NCBI RefSeq assembly: GCF_018388425.1
Contig: NZ_CP074406.1
Location: 1,984,001-2,048,000, forward strand
Length of the DNA: 64,000 bases
Reading direction: 5' to 3'
Source: Nocardioides faecalis
GTDB taxonomy: Bacteria; Actinomycetota; Actinomycetes; Propionibacteriales; Nocardioidaceae
Part shown: piece by piece, positions 20,410 to 30,198 of the stretch
How positions within the stretch are numbered: position 1 is the stretch's first letter
How the letters are laid out: each line of letters starts with the position of its first letter
Notes under the pieces: generated by a model
Databases searched by the model: none
The model's input: only the letters and a program-made list of their open reading frames with translations
What the model was told of the DNA's origin: nothing
Position numbers and translations under genes: made by a program

Positions 20410-21327
20410 TCAGGCAGAGACGGGCGCGGCCGCCGGAGAGGGTGCGGCAGGGTACGGCGGGGGCGTGCCGCCGTACGCCGGGCACAGCGCTTGGTGCGCG
20501 CACCAGCGGCAGGTCGCGCCGGGTCGCGGCTGGAAGTCCTGGGCCTGTGTGGCGGCCCGGATGGCCTCCCACACCGCGTGCACCTTGCGCTCGGTGGCGA
20601 GCAGCTCGGTCTCGTCGGGGGAGTACTCCAGCACCTCGCCGTTGCCCAGGTAGACCAGGCGCAGCACCGCCGGGATCGTGCCGCGCATCCGCCACAGCAC
20701 CAGCGCGTAGAACTTCAGCTGGAACAGCGCCTTGGCCTCGAACTGCTCGCGCGGGGAGGAGCCGGTCTTGTAGTCCACCACCCGGATCGCGCCGTCGGGC
20801 GCCACGTCGAGGCGGTCCACCACGCCGCGCAGCAGCAGCTTGGCGTCGGTGAGCGTCTCGACGTACACCTCCCGCTCGGCCGGCTCCAAGCGGGTGGGGT
20901 CCTCGAGGTCGAAGTAGGTTGCCAGCACGTCGCGGCACGACGCCAGCCAGGTCACGACGTCGGGTCCCTCGGCGGCGAACATCGAGGCCAGAGCCGGCTC
21001 CAGCTCCTGCAGCTCCTCCCACGCCGGGACCACCAGCTCTTGCGCCTGCTCCGGCGTACGACGCCCGGCGGGCAGGTCGAAGAGCAGCTCCAGCGCGCGG
21101 TGCACCACGGTGCCGCGGACCGCGGCCGGCGAAGGCGGCTCGGGCAGCCGGTCGATGTTGCGCAGCCGGTAGTACAACGCGCAGCCGAGGAAGTCGGCCA
21201 CCCGCGACGGCGAGAGCGCGCCGAGCACCTCGACGCCGTCGACGGCGCGTCCCGCCCGCTCCGCCTGCTCGGCCGGGTCCGCCGGCGCGATCCCCGGCGT
21301 GCCCGCAGGCGCCTCGATGCTGCTCAT
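20410..21327 (-). CDS. RecB-family exonuclease (PD-(D/E)XK, Cas4-like)
   Basis: The 305-residue nuclease shows the catalytic core GVVDRLDVAPDGAIRVVDYKTG (Asp and the D-Y-K motif) and a QLKFYALVLW helix. The C-terminal cysteines CRWCAHQALC plus an N-terminal Cys (FLGCALYY) match the four-cysteine iron-sulphur cluster seen in Cas4/AddB-type nucleases. It is the orthologue by position of the RecB-like gene beside trmI in mycobacteria (Rv2119 region). No CRISPR elements are nearby, so a repair role is more likely. ATG 21327 is supported by TAGGGT 7 nt upstream. Confidence 0.88.
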   Translation of the reverse strand: MSSIEAPAGTPGIAPADPAEQAERAGRAVDGVEVLGALSPSRVADFLGCALYYRLRNIDRLPEPPSPAAVRGTVVHRALELLFDLPAGRRTPEQAQELVVPAWEELQELEPALASMFAAEGPDVVTWLASCRDVLATYFDLEDPTRLEPAEREVYVETLTDAKLLLRGVVDRLDVAPDGAIRVVDYKTGSSPREQFEAKALFQLKFYALVLWRMRGTIPAVLRLVYLGNGEVLEYSPDETELLATERKVHAVWEAIRAATQAQDFQPRPGATCRWCAHQALCPAYGGTPPPYPAAPSPAAAPVSA

Positions 21328-21334
21328 GGCCGCG

Positions 21335-21340
21335 ACCCTA
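21335..21340 (-). promoter_or_regulatory. minus-10 element of the RecB-like gene
   Basis: TAGGGT on the minus strand ends 7 nt before ATG 21327; leaderless arrangement, divergent from the protease promoter at 21384. Confidence 0.5.
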
Positions 21341-21383
21341 GGCCAGGGCTCCGACAGCACGGTTGAGGCACGGGGGAGACGGA

Positions 21384-21389
21384 TACCGT
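21384..21389 (+). promoter_or_regulatory. minus-10 element of the M50 protease gene
   Basis: TACCGT ends 6 nt before ATG 21396. Confidence 0.45.
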
Positions 21390-21395
21390 GAAGGC

Positions 21396-22520
21396 ATGGC
21401 CGCGCCCGACCCAGCACCACCGTCCGTGCCCCGCGGGATGCTCCGCATCGGCCGGATCGCGGGCAGCGACGTGCTGGTCTCCAGCTCCTGGTTCCTGATC
21501 GCGGCACTGATCGCCTACCTGATGGGGCCGCGGGTGGAGCAGGTGCAGGCCGGCCTCGGCGCTTGGAAGTACGTGGTCGGCCTGGCGTTCGCGATCGCCC
21601 TCTACCTCGCCATCCTGCTGCACGAGGCGTCGCACGCGCTGGTGGCCCGCCGCCTCGGCTTCCGGGTCGAGTCCATCACGCTGCACTTCCTCGGTGGCGC
21701 CACCGCGATCTCCGGCGAGGCCCGGCGGCCCCGGCAGGAGTTCTGGATCGCCGTGGTCGGTCCGCTGACCTCGCTCGCCGTCGGTGCGGTGGCGCTCGTG
21801 GCGTGCCTGGCCATGCCGCCCGGGCTCACCCGGTTGCTGCTCGAGGGCCTGGCCGGGGCCAACCTGCTCATCGGCGTCCTCAACCTCGTGCCCGGCCTGC
21901 CCCTGGACGGCGGCCGGGTGCTCAAGGCCGGCGTGTGGGCCGCCACCGGTCGTTCCTACATCGGCACCGTGGCCGCCGCCTGGGGCGGTCGGATCACCGC
22001 GCTCGCCGTCGCCGCCTGGGCGATCCTCGCCGCCAACGCCGGCGCGCTGGTCGACCCGCTGCTGCTCACCATCGTCGCTCTCTTCTTGTGGGTCGGCGCC
22101 TCGCAGTCGCTGCACACCGCCCGCGTCGTGGAGCGACTCAGCGGGCTGGACGCCAAGACGTTGGCCCGCCCTGCGCTGCCGGTGGCCGACGACCTCCCGC
22201 TGGCCGAGGCGCTGCGCCGGGCCGAGGAGAGCGGCACCCCCAGCATCGTCACCGTCAGCGCCAGCGGGTTGCCCGTGGGCGTCGTCGACCCGCGCGCCGT
22301 CGCCGCCACCCCGCCCGAGCGCCGGCCGTGGGTGCCCGCCTCGGCGGTGGCGCGGCGCCTCGACGACGGCTCCGCCCTGCCCGAGTCGGTCTCCGGCACC
22401 GAGCTGGTGGAGGCGCTGCGGCGCACGCCCGCGAACGCCTACGTGCTGCTCGCCCCTGACGGCTCCGTGCACGGCGTCCTGCTCGGCTCGGACATCGCCC
22501 GAGCCGCCCGCGGCCGCTGA
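21396..22520 (+). CDS. site-2-protease family (M50) intramembrane metalloprotease
   Basis: The 374-residue membrane protease has the zinc motif HEASH (His76, Glu77, His80) within a membrane helix and the third ligand Asp171 in NLVPGLPLDGGRVL. About six membrane segments occupy residues 25-230. The last 140 residues are soluble and look like a pair of degenerate CBS repeats (PALPVADDLPLAEALRRAEE; SVSGTELVEALRRTPANAYVL). Such proteases cleave membrane-bound regulators or signal-peptide remnants; the target here is unknown. It lies between the RecB-like gene and trmI, a conserved actinobacterial arrangement. Confidence 0.88.
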   Translation: MAAPDPAPPSVPRGMLRIGRIAGSDVLVSSSWFLIAALIAYLMGPRVEQVQAGLGAWKYVVGLAFAIALYLAILLHEASHALVARRLGFRVESITLHFLGGATAISGEARRPRQEFWIAVVGPLTSLAVGAVALVACLAMPPGLTRLLLEGLAGANLLIGVLNLVPGLPLDGGRVLKAGVWAATGRSYIGTVAAAWGGRITALAVAAWAILAANAGALVDPLLLTIVALFLWVGASQSLHTARVVERLSGLDAKTLARPALPVADDLPLAEALRRAEESGTPSIVTVSASGLPVGVVDPRAVAATPPERRPWVPASAVARRLDDGSALPESVSGTELVEALRRTPANAYVLLAPDGSVHGVLLGSDIARAARGR

Positions 22521-22570
22521 GCCCGGCGCTTGGCCCCGACGCCGCTTCGGCCACGGCCGGGGTCTCCCGA

Positions 22571-22576
22571 TAGATT
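22571..22576 (+). promoter_or_regulatory. minus-10 element of trmI
   Basis: TAGATT ends 6 nt before GTG 22583; supports the GTG start and a leaderless message. Confidence 0.5.
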
Positions 22577-22582
22577 GCGCCG

Positions 22583-23536
22583 GTGAGCGACACCATCCCC
22601 GACGTGCCCCCCGAGGCCTGGTCCGGCGTCCACCGCGGTCCGCTGCGCGAGGGCGAGTGGGTCCGCCTGGTCGACGCCAAGGGCCGCCGGCACAACTTCG
22701 CGCTGCAGGCGGGCAAGCGGTTCTTCTCCAACAAGGGCCACCTCGAGCACGACGAGCTGATCGGCCGCGAGGAGGGCTTCACCGTCACATCCTCGGTCGG
22801 CGGGGAGTACCTCGTCTTCCGGCCTCTGCTCTCGGAGTACGTCGTCTCCATGCCCCGCGGGGCCGCGGTGGTCTATCCCAAGGACTCCGCGCAGATCATC
22901 GCGATGGCCGACATCTTCCCCGGCGCGCACGTGGTCGAGGCCGGCGTCGGCTCCGGGGCGTTGACCTGCTCGCTGCTGCGCGCCGTCGGGCCCTACGGCC
23001 GGGTGTCGTCGTACGAGCGCCGCGAGGAGTTCGCCGACGTCGCCCGCCGCAACGTCACCCAGTTCTTCGGCGCCCCCGAGGGCCAGACCCACCCGGCCTG
23101 GAACCTGACGATCGGAGACCTGGCCGAGGCGCTGCCGGCCTCCGGCGAGCGCTGCGACCGGATCATCCTCGACATGCTCGCCCCCTGGGACTGCCTCGAC
23201 GCCGCGGCGGACGCCCTGCTGCCCGGCGGCATCGTGTGCGCCTACGTCGCCACCACCACCCAGCTGTCGAAGTTCGTCGAGGCGGTGCGGGTGCACGGCG
23301 GCTTCACCGAGCCCGCCCCGTGGGAGTCCCTGGTCCGCGACTGGCACGTCGAGGGCCTGGCCGTGCGCCCGGGCCACAAGATGATTGGCCACACCGCCTT
23401 CCTGGTCACTGCGCGCCGGATGGCGCCGGGACAGCGGGCCCCGCTGAAGAAGCGGCGCCCGGCACCGGGTGCCTACGGACCGGACTACACCGGCCCCCGC
23501 CCGCCGGGGATTCCGGACGTGCCCGCGGAGGACTGA
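22583..23536 (+). CDS. trmI: tRNA (adenine-58-N1)-methyltransferase TrmI
   Basis: TrmI methylates N1 of A58 in the tRNA T loop using S-adenosylmethionine. The 317-residue protein has the N-terminal beta domain (RLVDAKGRRHNFALQAGKRFF), then the Rossmann methyltransferase core with motif I VVEAGVGSGALTCSLL, YERREEFADVARRN and the catalytic-site segment RIILDMLAPWDCL. It ends in a basic, proline-rich tail. It is the orthologue of Rv2118c by sequence pattern and by location just before mpa. Confidence 0.93.
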   Translation: MSDTIPDVPPEAWSGVHRGPLREGEWVRLVDAKGRRHNFALQAGKRFFSNKGHLEHDELIGREEGFTVTSSVGGEYLVFRPLLSEYVVSMPRGAAVVYPKDSAQIIAMADIFPGAHVVEAGVGSGALTCSLLRAVGPYGRVSSYERREEFADVARRNVTQFFGAPEGQTHPAWNLTIGDLAEALPASGERCDRIILDMLAPWDCLDAAADALLPGGIVCAYVATTTQLSKFVEAVRVHGGFTEPAPWESLVRDWHVEGLAVRPGHKMIGHTAFLVTARRMAPGQRAPLKKRRPAPGAYGPDYTGPRPPGIPDVPAED

Positions 23537-23680
23537 ACCGCCTCCTCAGAACCCGCCTCCGGACCCTGCACCGGCCGCGCAGCAAGCCACGTCGCCCCGG
23601 CCCACACCCGCCTGAACCCGGCAACGCAAACGTTGCAAAGGTGCGCGTGGCGAACCGTTCTCGCGTAACACCGCGCCGAG

Positions 23681-23686
23681 TAGTGT
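23681..23686 (+). promoter_or_regulatory. minus-10 element of mpa
   Basis: TAGTGT puts transcription start near 23693, immediately before a perfect AGGAGG ribosome site (23694-23699). The message would have a minimal 13-nt leader rather than being leaderless. Confidence 0.5.
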
Positions 23687-23705
23687 CGACGCCAGGAGGT
23701 GTGCG

Positions 23706-25466
23706 ATGACGACAGGTGAAGGCGCTCCCGGCGCCCGGCGGACCCCGGACGCAGCAGAGCTGCAGCAGCAGGTCCGCTTCCTGGAGGAAGAGATCCACGA
23801 CCTGCGCCGGCGTCTGGTCGACGCGCCCGGCACGGGGGCCCGGTCCCTGGAGGCGCGGCTCAGCGAGACCCAGCGCTCGTTGGCGGCGGCGACCGCGCAG
23901 AACGAGCGCCTTGCAGGAACCCTGCGCGAGGCTCGCGACCAGATCCTCAAGCTCAAGGAGGAGGTCGACCGGCTGGCCCAACCGCCCGCGGGCTTCGGCA
24001 CGTTCCTGCAGCGCAACGAGGACGAGACCGTCGACGTGTTCACCGGCGGTCGCAAGCTGCGGGTCACGGTGAGCCCCAACGTCGACGTGGACACGCTGCG
24101 CACCGGCCAGGAGGTGCTGCTCAACGAGGCCCTGAACGTGGTCGACGCCTTCGCCTACGAGACGGTCGGCGAGGTGGTGATGTTCAAGGAGCTGCTCGCC
24201 GACGGCGAGCGGGTGCTGGTCATCGCGAACGCCGACGAGGAGCGGGTCGTCCGCCTCGCCGAGCCGCTGCTCGGCACGACCCTGCGCGCCGGCGACTCCC
24301 TGCTGCTGGACTCCCGCGCCGGCTACGTCTACGAGCGGGTGCCCAAGTCCGAGGTCGAGGAGCTCGTCCTGGAGGAGGTCCCGGACATCTCCTACGAGTC
24401 GATCGGTGGCCTCGGCAACCAGATCGAGGCGATCCAGGATGCCGTCGAGCTGCCGTACCTCTACCCCGAGCTGTTCGCCGAGCACGAGCTCAAGCCGCCG
24501 AAGGGCATCCTGCTCTACGGCCCGCCCGGATGCGGCAAGACGCTGATCGCGAAGGCCGTGGCCAACTCGCTGGCCAAGAAGGTAGCCGCGAAGACCGGCG
24601 CCGAGGGGAAGTCGTACTTCCTCAACATCAAGGGCCCCGAGCTCCTCAACAAGTACGTCGGCGAGACCGAGCGCCACATCCGGCTGGTGTTCCAGCGCGC
24701 TCGGGAGAAGGCCAGCACCGGCACCCCGGTCATCGTGTTCTTCGACGAGATGGACTCGCTGTTCCGCACCCGCGGCTCGGGCGTCTCCTCGGACGTGGAG
24801 AACACGATCGTCCCGCAGCTGCTCAGCGAGATCGACGGCGTCGAGCTGCTCGAGAACGTGCTGGTCATCGGTGCCTCGAACCGCGAGGACATGATCGACC
24901 CCGCGATCCTGCGTCCGGGCCGGCTCGACGTGAAGATCAAGATCGAGCGCCCCGACGCCGAGTCGGCGCGCGACATCTTCAGCAAGTACCTGACCCCGGG
25001 GCTGCCGCTGCACCCCGACGACCTGGCCGAGTTCGGCAACGACCGCCGGGCCACGGTCGACGGGATGATCCGGGCCACCGTGGAGCGGATGTACACCGAG
25101 ACGGAGGAGAACCGCTTCCTCGAGGTGACCTACGCCAACGGTGACAAGGAGGTCCTGTACTTCAAGGACTTCAACTCCGGCGCGATGATCCAGAACATCG
25201 TCGACCGGGCGAAGAAGATGGCGATCAAGGACTTCATCGACCACCAGCAGAAGGGTTTGCGGGTCACGCACCTGCTGCAGGCGTGCGTGGACGAGTTCAA
25301 GGAGAACGAGGACCTGCCCAACACGACCAACCCCGACGACTGGGCGCGGATCTCGGGCAAGAAGGGGGAGCGGATCGTGTTCATCCGCACCCTGGTCACC
25401 GGCAAGCAGGGCACCGAGCCCGGTCGCTCCATCGACACCGTCTCCGACACCGGCCAGTACCTGTAA
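23706..25466 (+). CDS. mpa: proteasome-associated AAA+ ATPase Mpa/ARC
   Basis: Mpa unfolds pupylated proteins and feeds them into the 20S proteasome. The 586-residue protein begins with a coiled coil (about 15-80) that captures Pup, followed by OB domains ([20 protein letters not shown]). One AAA module follows, with Walker A GPPGCGKT at 272-279 and Walker [13 protein letters not shown]. The C-terminus is [10 protein letters not shown], keeping the GQYL tail that docks into the proteasome alpha ring. ATG 23706 follows a perfect AGGAGG. Location upstream of dop and pup matches mycobacteria. Confidence 0.97.
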   Translation: MTTGEGAPGARRTPDAAELQQQVRFLEEEIHDLRRRLVDAPGTGARSLEARLSETQRSLAAATAQNERLAGTLREARDQILKLKEEVDRLAQPPAGFGTFLQRNEDETVDVFTGGRKLRVTVSPNVDVDTLRTGQEVLLNEALNVVDAFAYETVGEVVMFKELLADGERVLVIANADEERVVRLAEPLLGTTLRAGDSLLLDSRAGYVYERVPKSEVEELVLEEVPDISYESIGGLGNQIEAIQDAVELPYLYPELFAEHELKPPKGILLYGPPGCGKTLIAKAVANSLAKKVAAKTGAEGKSYFLNIKGPELLNKYVGETERHIRLVFQRAREKASTGTPVIVFFDEMDSLFRTRGSGVSSDVENTIVPQLLSEIDGVELLENVLVIGASNREDMIDPAILRPGRLDVKIKIERPDAESARDIFSKYLTPGLPLHPDDLAEFGNDRRATVDGMIRATVERMYTETEENRFLEVTYANGDKEVLYFKDFNSGAMIQNIVDRAKKMAIKDFIDHQQKGLRVTHLLQACVDEFKENEDLPNTTNPDDWARISGKKGERIVFIRTLVTGKQGTEPGRSIDTVSDTGQYL

Positions 25467-25509
25467 TCCGACCTGTAGCCCGCGTCATCGGCACCCGGTT
25501 CCAGACCCG

Positions 25510-25535
25510 GGGGCCGGTGGCGGCGTGTCGGCCCC
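25510..25535. terminator. hairpin after mpa
   Basis: GGGGCCG (25510-25516) pairs with CGGCCCC (25529-25535) across a 12-nt loop, 43 nt past the mpa stop. No T run follows. Confidence 0.35.
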
Positions 25536-25599
25536 GCTTGCCTGCCCGGGTTTGCTTGGCTGGCGGTGCACGTATCCGCATTCCCGACAGGAGAACCTC

Positions 25600-25677
25600 A
25601 TGGTCAAGAAGCTCGTCATCGTCGCACTGCTCGGCCTCGGCGCCACCGCCGTCGTCAAGGTGGTCAAGGGCCGCTGA
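25600..25677 (+). CDS. 25-residue hydrophobic small protein
   Basis: A short frame encodes a lysine-flanked hydrophobic helix: MVKKLVIVALLGLGATAVVK then VVKGR. It is preceded by an AGGAG ribosome site (25589-25593) spaced 6 nt from ATG and followed within 15 bp by a strong hairpin, so it looks like a complete transcription unit. Third codon positions are nearly all G or C. It would form a single membrane helix with a cytoplasmic basic end. I do not recognise it; function unknown. It sits between mpa and a convergent DUF1206 membrane protein. Confidence 0.6.
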   Translation: MVKKLVIVALLGLGATAVVKVVKGR

Positions 25678-25690
25678 CCGCAGGCTTCCT

Positions 25691-25735
25691 ACGACGCGGG
25701 CCCCGACCGAGATCTCGGTACGGGGCCCGCGTCGT
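25691..25735. terminator. strong bidirectional hairpin
   Basis: A 15-bp perfect stem (25691-25705 with 25721-25735) encloses a second palindrome, ACCGAGATCTCGGT (25706-25719), giving a nearly continuous 22-bp stem with one unpaired A. It lies between the convergent small gene (ends 25677) and DUF1206 gene (ends 25745). Confidence 0.75.
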
Positions 25736-25744
25736 TGCTGGGTC

Positions 25745-26587
25745 TCAGCGGTTGCGCAGGTACCAGCCGCGGGCGACGTGGAAGGCGCCGTAGCAGCCGA
25801 GGCCGACAGCGACCGCCACCAGCACCCACGGCCCCCACGGCTCGTCGCGGAACCGGACGACCGCCTGGTCCAGGCCGCCGGACTTCTTCGGGTCGTGCGT
25901 GAGGCCGGCGAGCACGAACAGCCAGGCGATCAGCGCGAAGGCGACGGCGCGGCCGGTGTAGCCGACGCGCGCCAGCACGGTGACCACCGTGCCGATGTGG
26001 CCGGTCTGGCCGTCGACCTCGAGGTCCTTGCGCCACTTGTCGTTCAGTCCGCGCCAGGCACTCGCGATCCCCACGCCGATCAGCACGAGACCGACGCCCA
26101 CCACCAGCACCGGACCGAAGGGCAGCTCCAGCAGCCGCTGGGACAGGCCCGCCTCGCCGGATCCGCCGCCCGAGCCCCCGTCGCCCAGGGCGGTGCGCAC
26201 GGCCAGCACGGCCAACGTCGCGAACACCACGCCGCGCACGGCCGAGCTCACCCGGGCCACCCACCGCCGGGCGCCGTCGTGGTCACCGTGCCCGCCGACG
26301 GCCTGGAACGCCTGGCGCAGGCACAGTCCCGCGAGGCCGATCGCCACCACCCACAGGCTCACCTTGCCGAGGGGGCTGCCCGACAGCTCGGCGAACGCTC
26401 CCTCGCCGGAGGCGGACCCCGAGGCTCGTCCGAGCGCCAGCTGGGCCGCCAGCCACGCGATCAACACGTACACGAGGCCATAGCCGGCCATGCCCGCGCG
26501 GGCCAGCCGGTCGAGCGCCGTGTTGTCGCGCATCTGGCGGGCTCGCTGCTGCGCCCGGTCCTGGGTCCTGCTCTTCGTCACGCTCAT
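25745..26587 (-). CDS. DUF1206 family membrane protein
   Basis: The 280-residue protein carries three tandem DUF1206 units of two membrane helices each. Their repeated pattern is an R-x-G-x-x-G-x-x-Y/V start then a helix (RAGMAGYGLVYVLIAWLAA; VRGVVFATLAVLAVRTAL; RVGYTGRAVAFALIAWLFVL), and the KVSLWVVAIGLAGLCLRQAFQA type second helix. Function is unknown. ATG 26587 is preferred over ATG 26593 because a GAGG ribosome site is correctly spaced for it. It diverges from dop, with 114 bp between. Confidence 0.88.
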   Translation of the reverse strand: MSVTKSRTQDRAQQRARQMRDNTALDRLARAGMAGYGLVYVLIAWLAAQLALGRASGSASGEGAFAELSGSPLGKVSLWVVAIGLAGLCLRQAFQAVGGHGDHDGARRWVARVSSAVRGVVFATLAVLAVRTALGDGGSGGGSGEAGLSQRLLELPFGPVLVVGVGLVLIGVGIASAWRGLNDKWRKDLEVDGQTGHIGTVVTVLARVGYTGRAVAFALIAWLFVLAGLTHDPKKSGGLDQAVVRFRDEPWGPWVLVAVAVGLGCYGAFHVARGWYLRNR

Positions 26588-26689
26588 CGTCATCCTCACT
26601 CCCGGGCCCGCATTACCCACCGGCGACGCAGCCCAGTCACCGCGGCGTACGTCGAAGCACGAAAGGGGTGGCGCCCGGGTCGTGGCGCG

Positions 26690-26695
26690 TAGGCT
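26690..26695 (+). promoter_or_regulatory. minus-10 element of dop
   Basis: TAGGCT ends 6 nt before ATG 26702. Confidence 0.5.
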
Positions 26696-26701
26696 CGCAG
26701 C

Positions 26702-28210
26702 ATGAGCGTGCGGCGAGTCATGGGCACCGAGATCGAGTACGGCATCGCCGTGCCCGGCCAGCCGAGCGCGAACCCGATGGTCGCCTCCTCGCAAGTCGTC
26801 AACGCCTACGCCTCGGCCACGCTGCGTGCGCGCCGGGCGCGGTGGGACTTCGAGGAGGAGTCCCCGCTGCGCGACGCCCGCGGGTTCGACATGTCGCGGC
26901 AGGTCGCCGACCCCACCCAGCTCACCGACGAGGACCTCGGGCTGGCGAACGTGATCCTGACCAACGGCGCCCGGCTCTACGTCGACCACGCCCATCCGGA
27001 GTACGCCACGCCTGAGGTGGTCACGCCGTTGGACGTGGTGCGCTGGGAGAAGGCCGGCGAGCAGGTGATGTTCGACGCCGCCCGGCTGGCCGCCCAGCTG
27101 CCCGGCAACCCGACGATCGTGCTGTACAAGAACAACACCGACAACAAGGGTGCCTCCTACGGCGCGCACGAGAACTACCTGATGCGCCGCTCCACCCCGT
27201 TCGCCGACATCGTCCGGCACCTCACCCCGTTCTTCGTCAGCCGCCAGGTCGTGTGCGGGGCGGGCCGGGTGGGCCGGGGCCAGGACGGGCGCAAGCACGG
27301 CTACCAGATCAGCCAGCGCGCCGACTTCTTCGAGGTCGAGGTGGGGCTGGAGACCACCCTGAAGCGGCCCATCATCAACACCCGCGACGAGCCGCACGCC
27401 GACCCGGAGAAGTACCGGCGGCTGCACGTGATCATCGGCGACGCCAACCTCTCCGAGATCGCCACCTACCTCAAGGTGGGCACCACGTCGCTGGTGCTGG
27501 CGATGATCGAGGACCGGTTCATCGACCGCGACCTCTCCGTCGTGTCCCCGGTCTCCGCGCTGCGGGCGGTCTCCCACGACCCCTCCCTGCGGCACCGGAT
27601 GCGGCTTGCCGACGGCCGCGAGCTGACCGGGGTGCAGCTGCAGATGGAGTACCTCGACCTGGCCCGCAAGTACGTCGAGGACCGGTACGGCGCCGACGCG
27701 GACGAGCAGACCGTGGACGTGCTGAGCCGGTGGGAGGACGTGCTCGTCCGGCTGGAGACGGACCCGATGTCGCTGGCCGACCAGCTCGACTGGGTCGCGA
27801 AGCTGAGGCTGATCGAGCAGTACCGCTCCCGCGACGGCCTGGCCTGGGACGACGCGAAGCTCCAGCTCATCGACTACCAGTACTCCGACATCCGCCCCGA
27901 GAAGGGGCTCTACCACCGGCTGCAGCGGGCCGGGCGGATCCAGCGGCTGCTCACCGACGCCGAGGTGGACGCCGCGATGACCGACCCGCCCACCCAGACC
28001 CGGGCCTACTTCCGCGGCCGGTGCCTGGAGAAGTACGCCGACCACATCGCCGCGGCGTCGTGGGACTCGGTGATCTTCGACCTGCCCGGGCGGGACTCCC
28101 TGCAGCGGGTGCCGACCATCGATCCGCTGCGCGGCAGCCGGTCGCACGTGGGCCCACTGATCGACTCCTGCGACAGCGCCGAGGAACTGGTCCGCGCACT
28201 CACCCGCTGA
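26702..28210 (+). CDS. dop: Pup deamidase/depupylase Dop
   Basis: Dop removes Pup from substrates and, where needed, deamidates Pup's terminal Gln. The 502-residue protein belongs to the carboxylate-amine ligase fold shared with PafA and glutamine synthetase. It opens [20 protein letters not shown], where the catalytic acid lies close to the start, and contains [42 protein letters not shown] and [14 protein letters not shown]. The long insert after the first strand ([20 protein letters not shown]) separates Dop from PafA. Because Pup here ends in Glu, Dop probably works as a depupylase only. Confidence 0.96.
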   Translation: MSVRRVMGTEIEYGIAVPGQPSANPMVASSQVVNAYASATLRARRARWDFEEESPLRDARGFDMSRQVADPTQLTDEDLGLANVILTNGARLYVDHAHPEYATPEVVTPLDVVRWEKAGEQVMFDAARLAAQLPGNPTIVLYKNNTDNKGASYGAHENYLMRRSTPFADIVRHLTPFFVSRQVVCGAGRVGRGQDGRKHGYQISQRADFFEVEVGLETTLKRPIINTRDEPHADPEKYRRLHVIIGDANLSEIATYLKVGTTSLVLAMIEDRFIDRDLSVVSPVSALRAVSHDPSLRHRMRLADGRELTGVQLQMEYLDLARKYVEDRYGADADEQTVDVLSRWEDVLVRLETDPMSLADQLDWVAKLRLIEQYRSRDGLAWDDAKLQLIDYQYSDIRPEKGLYHRLQRAGRIQRLLTDAEVDAAMTDPPTQTRAYFRGRCLEKYADHIAAASWDSVIFDLPGRDSLQRVPTIDPLRGSRSHVGPLIDSCDSAEELVRALTR

Positions 28211-28225
28211 GTGGGTCGGAGTGGC

Positions 28226-28231
28226 TAGGCT
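28226..28231 (+). promoter_or_regulatory. minus-10 element of pup
   Basis: TAGGCT ends 6 nt before ATG 28238, so pup and the proteasome genes can be transcribed separately from dop. Confidence 0.5.
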
Positions 28232-28237
28232 GACGCC

Positions 28238-28444
28238 ATGGCCCAGGAGCAGAAGCAGCCGCGCCGCTCGGAGGAGAACGAGGAGGCGACCGAGGTCGCC
28301 CCCGAGACCACCGAGCCGGCAGTCGCCGAGCGCAAGGAAGCCCTCGACGATGACGTCGACGCGATCCTCGACGAGATCGACGACGTCCTCGAGACCAACG
28401 CCGAGGACTTCGTGAAGTCGTTCATCCAGAAGGGTGGCGAGTGA
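28238..28444 (+). CDS. pup: prokaryotic ubiquitin-like protein Pup
   Basis: The 68-residue, mostly disordered tag is attached by PafA to substrate lysines. The N-terminal half is rich in Gln, Glu and Thr. The Mpa-binding helix covers [20 protein letters not shown], and the C-terminus reads [11 protein letters not shown]. The last residue is Glu (GAG), not Gln, so no deamidation is needed before ligation. It begins 27 bp after dop and ends 7 bp before prcB. Confidence 0.97.
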   Translation: MAQEQKQPRRSEENEEATEVAPETTEPAVAERKEALDDDVDAILDEIDDVLETNAEDFVKSFIQKGGE

Positions 28445-28451
28445 TCCGCCG

Positions 28452-29312
28452 ATGAGTGGTGACGCCCGGATCCCGGCTGCCTTCCTGCGCCCCGGGACCA
28501 GCTCCTTCAGCGACTTCATCGCCGAGAACGCCCCCGACCTGCTGCCGGCCCGCCGTTCGCTGCCTGCCGGCAGCGTCGACCAGCTGGCGCCGCACGGCAC
28601 GACCATCGTCGCCGCCACCTTCCCCGGTGGTGTGGTGATGGCCGGCGACCGGCGCGCCACCATGGGCAACGTCATCGCCCAGCGCGACATCGAGAAGGTC
28701 TTCCCCGCCGACGAGTACTCCGTGGTCGGCATCGCCGGCACCGCCGGGCTGGCCGTGGAGATGGTGCGGCTGTTCCAGGTCGAGCTGGAGCACTACGAGA
28801 AGATCGAGGGCACCCTGCTCTCGCTGGACGGCAAGGCCAACCGCCTCTCCGCCCTGATCCGCGCCAACCTCGGCATGGCCATGCAGGGCCTGGCCGTGGT
28901 GCCCATGTTCGCCGGCTACGACCTCGCCTCCCGCGTGGGGCGGATCTTCGGCTACGACGTCACCGGTGGCCGCCACGAGGAGGCGTCGTTCTTCACCGTC
29001 GGCTCCGGCTCGCTGTTCGCCCGGGGCGCGCTGAAGAAGCTGTGGCGCGAGGGGATGAGCGGCGAGGACACCGTGCGCGTCTGCCTGCAGGCGCTGTACG
29101 ACGCCGCCGACGACGACTCCGCCACCGGCGGCCCGGACCTGACCCGCCGGATCTTCCCGATGGTGTGGATGGTGACCGCCGACGGTGTGCGCCGCCTGGA
29201 CGAGGAGAGCGTCGCCGGGCTGGTCGACGAGCTGTACGGCGCCCGGATGCTGCGCCCCGACGGACCGCCGGCCGCGTTGCCGGGCAGCGCCGAGCACGGA
29301 GAGGACGCCTGA
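28452..29312 (+). CDS. prcB: 20S proteasome beta subunit PrcB
   Basis: The catalytic subunit is 286 residues long from ATG 28452. A 49-residue propeptide ([11 protein letters not shown] to DQLAPHG) is removed to expose Thr50 as the nucleophile in [21 protein letters not shown]. The conserved Asp-Arg pair and the Lys in [12 protein letters not shown] complete the active site. [14 protein letters not shown] is typical of the fold. A longer start at 28434 is possible but lacks support. It is coupled to prcA, one base apart. Confidence 0.95.
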   Translation: MSGDARIPAAFLRPGTSSFSDFIAENAPDLLPARRSLPAGSVDQLAPHGTTIVAATFPGGVVMAGDRRATMGNVIAQRDIEKVFPADEYSVVGIAGTAGLAVEMVRLFQVELEHYEKIEGTLLSLDGKANRLSALIRANLGMAMQGLAVVPMFAGYDLASRVGRIFGYDVTGGRHEEASFFTVGSGSLFARGALKKLWREGMSGEDTVRVCLQALYDAADDDSATGGPDLTRRIFPMVWMVTADGVRRLDEESVAGLVDELYGARMLRPDGPPAALPGSAEHGEDA

Positions 29313-29313
29313 G

Positions 29314-30198
29314 ATGAGCACTCCGTTCTACGTCTCGCCCGAGCAGCTGATGAAGGACCGGGCGGACTTCGCCCGCAAGGGCATCGCCCGGGGCCGCTCG
29401 CTCGCAGCGGTCCAGTTCGCCGACGGCGTGCTGCTGGTCACCGAGAACCCCTCGCAGGCGCTGCACAAGGTCTCCGAGCTCTACGACCGGCTCGCGTTCG
29501 CAGCCGTCGGTCGCTACAACGAGTTCGAGAACCTGCGCATCGCCGGGGTGCGGCTGGCCGACATGCGTGGCTACGCCTACGACCGCCGCGACGTGACCGG
29601 TCGCGGCCTGGCCAACGCCTACGCGCAGACCCTCGGCACGATCTTCTCCTCCGGCGGCGAGAAGCCGTACGAGGTGGAGATCTTCGTCGCCGAGGTCGGC
29701 GACGCGCCCGAGGACGACCAGATCTACCGGCTGACCTACGAGGGCCGGGTCGCCGACGAGCACGGCTACGCCGTGATGGGGGGCGACGCGGACACGGTGG
29801 CGGCCTACCTCGAGCAGCACTACACGCCGGGCGCCTCGCTGGCCGACGCGCTGCGGGTCGCCGTGGCCGCGCTGGGCCACACCAGCAACGACCGCGGCCA
29901 GGGCGCGGACCGCGTCATCCCGGTCGACGACCTGGAGGTCGCGGTGCTCGACCGGAGCCGGCTGCAGCCCCGCAAGTTCCGCCGGATCCTGCCTGCCCAG
30001 CTCGAGGACGTGCTCGGCAACCGCGGGCCGTCGGAGGCCGCGCCGCAGCAGCACAGCTCGGAGACGCCGATCGCGCTCGGGACGTCTGAGGGCGCGCAGA
30101 GCCCGGACGTCAGCTCCCCGGGCAACGGCCGGGACAACGGCCAGGACAAGGGCCAGGACAAGGGCCAGGGCGAGCCGCCGGTGGCGCCTCCGCTCTGA
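29314..30198 (+). CDS. prcA: 20S proteasome alpha subunit PrcA
   Basis: The 294-residue subunit forms the outer gating rings that dock Mpa. It starts [29 protein letters not shown], as in other actinobacterial alpha subunits, and keeps [28 protein letters not shown]. The last 60 residues are low-complexity and repetitive ([17 protein letters not shown]), longer and more repetitive than the conserved core needs and probably disordered. ATG 29314 has an upstream GGAG site within the prcB end. Confidence 0.95.
   Translation: MSTPFYVSPEQLMKDRADFARKGIARGRSLAAVQFADGVLLVTENPSQALHKVSELYDRLAFAAVGRYNEFENLRIAGVRLADMRGYAYDRRDVTGRGLANAYAQTLGTIFSSGGEKPYEVEIFVAEVGDAPEDDQIYRLTYEGRVADEHGYAVMGGDADTVAAYLEQHYTPGASLADALRVAVAALGHTSNDRGQGADRVIPVDDLEVAVLDRSRLQPRKFRRILPAQLEDVLGNRGPSEAAPQQHSSETPIALGTSEGAQSPDVSSPGNGRDNGQDKGQDKGQGEPPVAPPL

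Noticed and set aside
20410..21327. cas4 / CRISPR association for the RecB-like nuclease
   Set aside because: Four-cysteine nuclease fold is shared, but no repeats or other cas genes exist in the window and the locus matches the conserved trmI neighbourhood.
23406..25271. Long minus-strand frame across trmI and mpa
   Set aside because: Antisense shadow; both plus-strand genes show full catalytic motifs.
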